In this document: positions 1-4,736 of the stretch, piece by piece | Layout of the letters: every line of letters begins with the position of its first letter | Numbering within the stretch: position 1 is the stretch's first letter | Assembly (NCBI GenBank): GCA_023453655.1 | Contig: JAEXTE010000359.1 | Coordinates: 1 to 5,233, forward strand | Source of the DNA: Pseudomonadota bacterium | GTDB taxonomy: Bacteria; Pseudomonadota; Gammaproteobacteria; Xanthomonadales; Xanthomonadaceae | Length of the DNA stretch: 5,233 nt | Reading direction: 5' to 3' | Notes under the pieces: model-generated | Told to the model about the DNA's origin: nothing | Database searches by the model: none | The model's input: only the letters and a program-made list of their open reading frames with translations | Program-made: the position numbers and the translations under genes

Positions 1-69
1 GCAGCACGGCGCGCGGGCCGCGACGCCGCCAGCCCGCCCCCCGAGGCAAGCGAGGCTCTGCGCACTTGA
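1..69 (+). CDS. Possible C-terminal tail of an upstream gene (perhaps prmB), partial
   Basis: Frame 1 is open from the window edge to a TGA at 67-69, giving a 22-residue Ala/Arg/Pro-rich tail that ends in EALRT. The TGA overlaps the TTG start of aroC (66-68), a TTGA junction typical of translationally coupled genes. In E. coli and many gammaproteobacteria the gene before aroC is prmB (ribosomal protein L3 glutamine methyltransferase), so its end is the natural guess. The tail has no recognisable motif, and in DNA this GC-rich the other two forward frames are also open here. The coding call rests only on the stop/start overlap and expected gene order. Confidence 0.33.
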   Translation, partial: AARRAGRDAASPPPEASEALRT

Positions 70-1160
70 ACACGTTCGGCCACCTGTTCCGCGTCACCAC
101 CTTCGGCGAATCGCACGGCCCGGCGATCGGCTGCGTGATCGACGGCTGTCCGCCGGGCATCGCGATCGCGCCGGAGGAGTTTGCGCACGACCTGGCGCGC
201 CGCGCCACCGGCAAGACCCGCCACACCTCGGCGCGGCGCGAGGCCGACGAGGTCGAGATCCTGAGCGGCGTGTATGAAGGCGTCACGACCGGCACGCCCA
301 TCGCGCTGCTGGTGCGCAACACCGACCAGCGCAGCAAGGACTACAGCGCCATCGCGCGCCAGTTCCGGCCCGGCCACGCCGATTACGCCTACTGGCAGAA
401 GTACGGCATCCGCGATCCGCGCGGCGGCGGGCGCTCGTCCGCGCGCGAGACCACGATGCGCGTGGCCGCCGCAGTCATCGCCAAGAAGTGGCTGGCCGGG
501 CGCGGCGTGCAGGTGCGCGGCCACATGGCGCAGATCGGCGACGTGCTGCCGCGCAGCCACGACTGGGCCGTGGTCGAGGACAATCCGTTCTTCTGGCCCG
601 ATGCCGCGCAGGTGCCCGAGCTGGAAACCTACATGGACGCGCTGCGCAAGGCCGGCGATTCGGGCGGCGCGCGCGTGACCGTGGTGGCCGACGTCGTGCC
701 GCCGGGCTGGGGCGAGCCCCTGTACGGCAAGCTCGACGGCGAACTGGCCGCGGCGATGATGTCGATCAACGCGGTCAAGGGCGTGGAGATCGGCGACGGT
801 TTCGCCAGCGTGGCGCAGAAGGGCACGCAGCACCGCGACGTGATGACGCCAGGCGGGTTCCTGTCCAACCATGCCGGCGGTGTGCTGGGCGGCATCAGCA
901 CCGGCCAGCAGGTGGTGGTCTCGGTGGCGTTCAAGCCGACCTCCAGCCTGCGCCTGCCGGTGGAAGGCGTGGACGTGGACGGCAACGTGGTCGACATCGT
1001 CACCACCGGCCGCCACGATCCCTGCGTCGGCATTCGCGCCACCCCGATCTGCGAGGCCATGCTGGCCCTGGTGCTGATCGACCAGGCGCTGCGCCATCGC
1101 GCCCAGTGCGGCGACGTGGGCGAGGTGCCGCATCGCATTCCCGGCCGCGTTGATGGCTGA
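66..1160 (+). CDS. aroC: Chorismate synthase
   Basis: AroC converts 5-enolpyruvylshikimate-3-phosphate to chorismate in the cytosol, the last shikimate-pathway step, using reduced FMN. The 364-residue product is full length for the family (about 360-370). All three family signatures are visible: [12 protein letters not shown] near residues 12-23 with His17, the [11 protein letters not shown] block at 122-132, and [12 protein letters not shown] from residue 316. A second conserved catalytic-type histidine lies in FRPGHAD (His104), and [20 protein letters not shown] near the N-terminus is also standard. The start is TTG: no ATG or GTG lies in frame upstream within the window, the protein begins at the usual NTFG position, and a GAGG at 52-55 sits 10 bases ahead. 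The stop overlaps the next gene by 8 bases, implying co-translation. No key residue appears to be missing. Confidence 0.98.
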   Translation: MNTFGHLFRVTTFGESHGPAIGCVIDGCPPGIAIAPEEFAHDLARRATGKTRHTSARREADEVEILSGVYEGVTTGTPIALLVRNTDQRSKDYSAIARQFRPGHADYAYWQKYGIRDPRGGGRSSARETTMRVAAAVIAKKWLAGRGVQVRGHMAQIGDVLPRSHDWAVVEDNPFFWPDAAQVPELETYMDALRKAGDSGGARVTVVADVVPPGWGEPLYGKLDGELAAAMMSINAVKGVEIGDGFASVAQKGTQHRDVMTPGGFLSNHAGGVLGGISTGQQVVVSVAFKPTSSLRLPVEGVDVDGNVVDIVTTGRHDPCVGIRATPICEAMLALVLIDQALRHRAQCGDVGEVPHRIPGRVDG

Positions 1161-2157
1161 AGCGCGCCCGCGCGTCTGGGTGTCGCAGCCGCTGTTCGAC
1201 GACATCGTCGCGCGGCTCGACGAACACTTCAGGGTCGACGCCGCGCGCGAGGTGACCGCGTGGCCGCAGGCGGCGATCGCGGCCCGGCTGCGCGAGGCCG
1301 ACGGCGCCCTGGTCACGCTCAACGAGCGCATCGGCGCGGACGAGATCGCCGACGCGCCGCGCCTGCGCGCGGTCGCCAACGTCGGCGTGGGCTACAACAA
1401 CCTCGACGTCGATGCGCTGCACGCGCGCGGCATCGTCGCCACCAACACGCCCGACGTGCTCACCGAGACCACCGCGGACCTGGGCTTCGCCCTGCTGATG
1501 GCGACGGCGCGGCGGATCACCGAGGGCGAGCGCTGGCTGCGCGCGGGCGAGTGGACGCAGTGGTCGTTCGACACCCTGCTGGGCCAGGACGTGCATGGCA
1601 GCACCCTGGGCATCCTCGGCATGGGCCGGATCGGGCAGGGCATCGCCCGACGCGGCGCGCACGGCTTCGGCATGCGCGTGCTCTACCACAACCGCAGCCG
1701 CCTGCCGGGCGGTATCGAAAGCAACTGTCGTGCGACGCTGGTGGACATGGATACACTGCTGCGCGAATCGGACCACCTGGTGCTGGTCCTGCCGTATTCG
1801 CCGCAGACCCGCCACGTGATCGACGCCGCCGCCCTCGCGAAGATGAAGCCGACCGCGACGCTGACCAATATCGCGCGCGGTGGACTGGTGGACGAGGACG
1901 CGCTGGCCGACGCACTCGCCGCGGGCCGCCTGGCGTCCGCGGGGCTGGACGTGTTCGAGGGCGAGCCGGCGGTCAATCCGCGACTGCTGGCGCTGCGCAA
2001 TGTGGTACTGACCCCGCACGTGGGCAGCGCCAGCCGGGCGACGCGTCGGGCGATGGCCACGCTGGCCGTGGACAACCTCATCGCCGCGCTGGGCCGTGGC
2101 CCCCGCGCCGGCGACCCGCCGACCCCGATCACCGGCAAAGCGACCGCCAAACGGTAG
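1153..2157 (+). CDS. D-2-hydroxyacid dehydrogenase (glyoxylate/hydroxypyruvate/2-ketogluconate reductase type)
   Basis: This 334-residue NAD(P)-dependent enzyme of the D-isomer-specific 2-hydroxyacid dehydrogenase family would interconvert a 2-keto acid and a D-2-hydroxy acid in the cytosol. The substrate-loop block [10 protein letters not shown] is at residues 76-85 and [12 protein letters not shown] at 98-109. The Rossmann fingerprint G156-x-G158-x-x-G161 is intact. The second beta strand ends in HNRSR (179-183) rather than an acidic residue, which favours NADPH. The catalytic triad is complete: Arg242 in IARGG, Glu271 in EGEP and His289 in TPHVGSAS, with spacing like human GRHPR and Hyphomicrobium glycerate dehydrogenase. 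ATG at 1153 is preferred over the TTG one codon upstream; it overlaps aroC by 8 bases. It lies directly before asd, where E. coli has pdxB before the asd-like gene usg, but the length and motifs fit the GhrB/TkrA group better. The true substrate cannot be told from sequence. Confidence 0.94.
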   Translation: MAEARPRVWVSQPLFDDIVARLDEHFRVDAAREVTAWPQAAIAARLREADGALVTLNERIGADEIADAPRLRAVANVGVGYNNLDVDALHARGIVATNTPDVLTETTADLGFALLMATARRITEGERWLRAGEWTQWSFDTLLGQDVHGSTLGILGMGRIGQGIARRGAHGFGMRVLYHNRSRLPGGIESNCRATLVDMDTLLRESDHLVLVLPYSPQTRHVIDAAALAKMKPTATLTNIARGGLVDEDALADALAAGRLASAGLDVFEGEPAVNPRLLALRNVVLTPHVGSASRATRRAMATLAVDNLIAALGRGPRAGDPPTPITGKATAKR

Positions 2158-2266
2158 GGGAGCCGTCGCCGGTCATCCTGCGCGGGTTCCCCCGAACACA
2201 GCGAGTGCGCGCGCCGCGCGCGGCCCCACGCCATCTCCATTCCCGCATTCCCCGGACCTTCCTGAA
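2158..2266 (+). other. Spacer between the dehydrogenase gene and asd; no clear promoter or SD
   Basis: This 109-base spacer contains an alternating G/C stretch able to form a 6-bp stem (CGCGCG at 2208-2213 with CGCGCG at 2217-2222, loop CCG), followed by a pyrimidine-rich run up to the asd start. No T tract follows the stem, so it is not an obvious intrinsic terminator. I see no convincing -35/-10 pair, no Shine-Dalgarno sequence close to the ATG at 2267, and nothing resembling a lysine riboswitch. Whether asd is transcribed from upstream or from its own promoter cannot be decided from sequence. Confidence 0.4.
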
Positions 2267-3295
2267 ATGAACACCCCGCAGAACCGTCGTTTCAACGTCG
2301 CCGTCGTCGGCGCCACCGGCGCCGTCGGTGAAGTCATGCTCTCGATCCTCGCCGAGCGCGATTTCCCGGTCGGCAAGCTGGTCCCGCTGGCCTCCGAGCG
2401 CTCGGCCGGCAGCACCGTCGAGTTCGCCGGCGAGGACCACGTGGTCCAGGACCTCGCCAGCTTCGACCCCGCCGGCATCGACATCGCCCTGTTCTCCGCG
2501 GGCGGCGCCACCTCGAAGGAGTACGCACCGAAGTTCGCCGCCGCCGGCGCGGTGGTGATCGACAACTCCTCGGCCTTCCGCTACGAGGACGACGTCCCGC
2601 TGGTGGTATCCGAGGTCAATCCGGAACAGGCGAAGAACCGCCCGCGCGGGATCATCGCCAACCCCAACTGCTCGACCATGCAGATGCTGGTCGCGCTGGC
2701 GCCGCTGCACCGCAAGTACGGGATCGAGCGCATCAACGTGGCCACCTACCAGTCGGTTTCGGGTGCCGGCCGCACGGCGATGGAGGAGCTGGGCAAGCAG
2801 ACCGCGCAGCTGCTCGGCTTCAAGGACGTCGAGACGGACAAGTTTCCGGTCCAGATCGCGTTCAACCTGATCCCGCACATCGACAGCTTCCTGGACAACG
2901 GCTTCACCAAGGAGGAGATGAAGCTGGTCTGGGAGACGCGCAAGATCCTCGGCGACGAATCGATCCAGGTGAACCCCACCGCGGTGCGGGTGCCGGTGTT
3001 CTACGGCCACTCGGAGGCCGTGGCGATCGAGACGCGCGAGAAGGTGACGCCCGAGGCTGCACGCGAGCTGCTTGCCGCCTCGCCCGGCGTCGAGGTGGTG
3101 GACGAACGCCGGCCCGGCGGTTATCCCACCCCGGTGACCCACGCCTCGGGCAAGGATGCGGTGTACGTGGGCCGCATCCGCGAGGACCTGTCGCATCCGC
3201 GCGGCCTCAACCTCTGGATCGTCTCGGACAACATCCGCAAGGGCGCCGCCCTCAACGCGGTCCAGCTGGCCGAACTGGTCGCGGCCGAGGGCTGA
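2267..3295 (+). CDS. asd: Aspartate-semialdehyde dehydrogenase
   Basis: Asd reduces L-4-aspartyl phosphate to L-aspartate 4-semialdehyde with NADPH, the branch point toward lysine/diaminopimelate, threonine and methionine. The 342-residue product matches the shorter (about 340 aa) class typified by Gram-positive enzymes rather than the roughly 370 aa E. coli class. Visible elements are the NADP-binding GATGAVG at residues 15-21, the phosphate-site motif DNSSAFR at 99-105, the nucleophile Cys135 in NPNCST, QSVSGAGR at 162-169, and the acid/base His248 with Arg241 in RVPVFYGH. All catalytic residues are present, so it is an active-type enzyme, not a degenerate USG-1-like paralogue. The frame is open back to 2096, but ATG 2267 gives the family's normal N-terminus (a short polar lead, then FNVAVVGATG). 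No good Shine-Dalgarno precedes it. An inverted repeat begins 17 bases after the stop. Confidence 0.98.
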   Translation: MNTPQNRRFNVAVVGATGAVGEVMLSILAERDFPVGKLVPLASERSAGSTVEFAGEDHVVQDLASFDPAGIDIALFSAGGATSKEYAPKFAAAGAVVIDNSSAFRYEDDVPLVVSEVNPEQAKNRPRGIIANPNCSTMQMLVALAPLHRKYGIERINVATYQSVSGAGRTAMEELGKQTAQLLGFKDVETDKFPVQIAFNLIPHIDSFLDNGFTKEEMKLVWETRKILGDESIQVNPTAVRVPVFYGHSEAVAIETREKVTPEAARELLAASPGVEVVDERRPGGYPTPVTHASGKDAVYVGRIREDLSHPRGLNLWIVSDNIRKGAALNAVQLAELVAAEG

Positions 3296-3311
3296 CCGCC
3301 AGGCGTCGCCG

Positions 3312-3341
3312 TTGACCGGCCCGGGCCTGCGGTGGAACACT
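3312..3341 (+). promoter_or_regulatory. Candidate sigma70-like promoter for the two exported-protein genes
   Basis: TTGACC at 3312-3317 matches five of six -35 consensus positions. AACACT at 3336-3341, after an 18-base spacer, is a weak -10 match (three of six). Transcription would begin roughly 20 bases before the ATG at 3369. The element lies in the 73-base spacer after asd and overlaps the left arm of an inverted repeat. In DNA this GC-rich the -10 match is weak evidence, so read-through from asd is an equal alternative. Confidence 0.3.
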
Positions 3342-3351
3342 GGCCCGGTCA
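3313..3351 (+). repeat. Inverted repeat after asd (operator- or hairpin-like)
   Basis: TGACCGG at 3313-3319 is the exact reverse complement of CCGGTCA at 3345-3351. An alternative fold pairs TGACC (3313-3317) with GGTCA (3347-3351) and GGGCC (3323-3327) with GGCCC (3342-3346). That makes a 10-bp stem with a 5-base bulge on the 5' side and a 14-base loop. No T tract follows, so it does not look like a standard intrinsic terminator. It could be a protein-binding dyad, an RNA structure that stabilises the asd 3' end, or chance in GC-rich DNA. Confidence 0.45.
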
Positions 3352-3368
3352 CAGCCAGGGAGTGGCCG

Positions 3369-4058
3369 ATGCACGCATGGAAGCTGTGCGCCTGGATCGC
3401 GTTCGCGACATGCGCGCTGGGTCCGATGTCCGGTCCGATGGCCGGCCCGCGGGATGACGGGCCGCCCGCGCGCGACCGCGTTGGCCGGCTGCCGGTCGCC
3501 GGCCACTTCGATCGCACCGAACTCGAGCAGGCGATGGCGCTGGGCGGCGGCGCGCTGCGCGGCGTCATGGGCGTCAACAACCGCGAGGGCGTCGGCGGCC
3601 TGCTGAAACGGGTGATCCGCGGCCGCGAGATCGCGCTGGCCGAGCACGAGTGGGTGCTGCTGCTGCCGATGACGGCCCACGTCCAGGAGTGGCACGCGCG
3701 CAACAACCGTGACGGAACGATCGAGCGTGAGGTGCGACTGCATCCCGAGGCCTGGACCTATGCCGGGCGGGTCCGCACCGATGCGGACGGCAATTTCTCG
3801 TTCGACGGGCTGCGTCCCGGCCGTTACCTGGTGCTGTCGAGTTTCATCGTCCCGTTCCGCGGGCACCGGGCGTCCCTGACCGGCGAATACCACTACGAGT
3901 ACGTCTACGCGGGGGTGGGTGCGGGCCATTACCGGGCCCGGCCGGTGACCCGCGTGGAGCGGTTCGACAATGCGATGGGAGTGCAGGTCGGCGAGATCGT
4001 CGAGATCCGGGAGGGGGCGGTCACCACGTTCGCGCCTCCTTCGCGGGCGCTGTACTGA
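3369..4058 (+). CDS. Exported hypothetical protein with a transthyretin-like / carboxypeptidase-regulatory-like region
   Basis: I cannot name this 229-residue protein. Residues 1-26 look like a Sec signal: Lys5, then a hydrophobic stretch LCAWIAFATCALG, then small residues and a GPMSGPMAGP repeat. The lipobox fit at Cys15 is poor, so a soluble periplasmic or secreted protein is likelier than a lipoprotein. The mature region has a Gly-rich strand-like segment GGGALRGV (59-66), then EWVLLLPMTAHVQEW (94-108), then RVRTDADGNFSFDGLRPGRY (134-153). The last is the characteristic turn and strand of the carboxypeptidase-regulatory/Cna-B-like beta-sandwich fold, and the earlier segment resembles the V-x-L-x-P-x-T strand of such proteins. 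The C-terminus is rich in Tyr and beta-prone residues. ATG 3369 is preceded by AGGGAG at 3357-3362 with 6-base spacing. It is probably co-transcribed with the next gene 33 bases downstream. It has no visible catalytic motif; binding or structural roles are conjecture. Confidence 0.85.
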   Translation: MHAWKLCAWIAFATCALGPMSGPMAGPRDDGPPARDRVGRLPVAGHFDRTELEQAMALGGGALRGVMGVNNREGVGGLLKRVIRGREIALAEHEWVLLLPMTAHVQEWHARNNRDGTIEREVRLHPEAWTYAGRVRTDADGNFSFDGLRPGRYLVLSSFIVPFRGHRASLTGEYHYEYVYAGVGAGHYRARPVTRVERFDNAMGVQVGEIVEIREGAVTTFAPPSRALY

Positions 4059-4080
4059 GCGATGCATCATCCAGGGACGG

Positions 4081-4087
4081 AAGGAGG
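4081..4087 (+). promoter_or_regulatory. Strong Shine-Dalgarno that fixes the start of the adhesin-E-like gene
   Basis: AAGGAGG is a full match to the anti-Shine-Dalgarno core and lies 4 bases before ATG 4092. It decides the start against the earlier in-frame ATG at 4062, which would place this Shine-Dalgarno inside the coding region and push the signal peptide inward. It is the strongest ribosome binding site in the window, stronger than those of aroC, asd or fimV. Confidence 0.8.
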
Positions 4088-4091
4088 CCGC

Positions 4092-4640
4092 ATGCGACGC
4101 AGGGCGGGATGGCAACTGGGCCTGGCCATGGCGATGGCCGTGCTGGCGCCCGTGGATCGGGGGGTGCTGGCGCAGGAGCCCGGGTGCCGCGACAGCGATG
4201 CCAGTTGCTGGTACCTGGTGGGGGGCATCGGCGAGGCGCCGGCGCGCGTTGCGTGGCTGGCCCGCGCCCGGGCAGGTTCCGCACAGGGTCATCGCCGCAT
4301 CGAGCTGGTACAGGTGCTGGAGGAGCGCGGGGCGCCGCATCCGTATGTGGTCTGGGACCTGCAGGTGGACTGCGCGGCCGGCGCGCTGCGCGCCGGGGAA
4401 CGCTGGATCGCGGGCCGCGATGGCCTGCTGGCACGGCAGCCGGGCGATCCACGGTGGACGCCTGCGGCGGAGGCAAGGCATGGGGAGTCGCTGGCCCTGC
4501 CGCTGGCCTGCGATCCGGAGGTGGCCAGCGGCAGGAGCCCGACGCACGCAGCCATGTTCATCGGGAACGCATGGCGGGCCCCGGACGCGCAGGCCTCCTT
4601 TCGACAGGTCTTCTGGGAGCCGCCAGCGCCGCCGCCTTGA
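4092..4640 (+). CDS. Exported hypothetical protein, surface-adhesin E-like
   Basis: This 182-residue protein starts with a clear Sec signal peptide: MRRR, then GWQLGLAMAMAVLAP, with probable cleavage after VLA at residue 27. The mature part has four cysteines (32, 39, 94 and 140). Cys94, in LQVDC after a strand-like HPYVVWDLQVDC segment, and Cys140, in LPLACD near the end of the domain, are placed as in small surface-adhesin-E-like proteins. Those typically have a mid-protein C, a W near a GDPRW-type turn, and a closing C. Cys32 and Cys39 flank the start of the domain (GCRDSDASCWY), so two disulfides are plausible. The tail ends in a short EPPAPPP run. The product is likely periplasmic or surface-exposed; no enzymatic motif is visible. 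It follows the transthyretin-like gene by 33 bases with a strong Shine-Dalgarno, so the two are likely translated from one transcript. The family assignment is by pattern memory only. Confidence 0.84.
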   Translation: MRRRAGWQLGLAMAMAVLAPVDRGVLAQEPGCRDSDASCWYLVGGIGEAPARVAWLARARAGSAQGHRRIELVQVLEERGAPHPYVVWDLQVDCAAGALRAGERWIAGRDGLLARQPGDPRWTPAAEARHGESLALPLACDPEVASGRSPTHAAMFIGNAWRAPDAQASFRQVFWEPPAPPP

Positions 4641-4658
4641 CCCGGGCGCTTCGGTAAC

Positions 4659-4687
4659 TTGACGGTGACTACCGCAATCAATAAGTT
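4659..4687 (+). promoter_or_regulatory. fimV: Candidate sigma70-like promoter for fimV
   Basis: TTGACG (4659-4664) is a good -35 hexamer. TAAGTT (4682-4687), after 17 bases, is a modest -10 match (three of six). The segment around the -10 (CAATCAATAAG) is the most AT-rich stretch in this otherwise very GC-rich window, which supports a melting region. The predicted start site near 4694 leaves a leader of about 40 bases before the TTG at 4737. The element overlaps an inverted repeat, so repression or activation by a dyad-binding protein is conceivable. Confidence 0.42.
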
Positions 4688-4697
4688 GCGACCGTCA
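4660..4697 (+). repeat. Two-stem inverted repeat upstream of fimV
   Basis: TGACGGT (4660-4666) pairs exactly with ACCGTCA (4691-4697), and nested inside it CGCAA (4673-4677) pairs exactly with TTGCG (4686-4690). The two right arms are contiguous. The left arms are separated by a 6-base bulge (4667-4672), and the terminal loop is 8 bases. The structure would total 12 base pairs and overlaps the candidate -35 and -10. No T run follows, so it is not an evident terminator for the gene ending at 4640. A DNA operator fits better than an mRNA leader element, because the predicted transcript would begin inside the right arm. Confidence 0.5.
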
Positions 4698-4736
4698 TTT
4701 CGACCGATCCTGATCCGGATTCCTGGGGGCCTTCTC

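Noticed and set aside
1000..2019. Minus-strand open frame (339 codons) opposite aroC and the dehydrogenase
   Set aside because: It spans two convincing plus-strand enzymes and encodes a biased Arg/Ala/Gly/His composition without motifs.
1153..2157. Calling the dehydrogenase erythronate-4-phosphate dehydrogenase (pdxB)
   Set aside because: The position before asd suggested it, but the protein is too short, lacks the C-terminal PdxB dimerisation region and has an NADPH-type second strand.
2207..2223. GC-only hairpin as an intrinsic terminator after the dehydrogenase
   Set aside because: The stem is only 6 bp with a 3-base loop in alternating GC sequence, and no T run follows.
2096..2266. N-terminal extension of asd to an ATG at 2096
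   Set aside because: It would overlap the end of the dehydrogenase gene and add a 57-residue Pro/Arg-rich leader before the NADP fold; the family starts close to ATG 2267.
2267..3295. Treating the asd gene as the inactive-type paralogue usg
   Set aside because: The nucleophile Cys135, Gln162, Arg241 and His248 are all present.
3369..3440. Lipoprotein signal at Cys15 of the transthyretin-like protein
   Set aside because: The residues before the Cys read FAT, which lacks the usual Leu at -3 and Gly/Ala/Ser at -1.
2129..3706. Long minus-strand open frame (525 codons) opposite asd
   Set aside because: It lies antisense to asd, which has all its catalytic motifs. Its product is His/Arg/Gly-rich low-complexity sequence typical of a GC-rich shadow frame, with no recognisable domain.
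4062..4091. Start at ATG 4062 for the adhesin-E-like protein
   Set aside because: It has no ribosome binding site and would bury the AAGGAGG at 4081-4087 in coding sequence and put ten polar residues before the MRRR signal-peptide start.
3252..4547. Long minus-strand open frame (431 codons) opposite the two exported-protein genes
   Set aside because: It is Arg/His/Pro/Ala-rich with no domain, no signal peptide and no ribosome binding site of note. The plus-strand genes have signal peptides and good ribosome binding sites, so the antisense frame is a compositional shadow.
4713..4720. ATCCGGAT palindrome in the fimV leader as an operator
   Set aside because: It is a single 8-base palindrome with no second copy or flanking symmetry; expected by chance.
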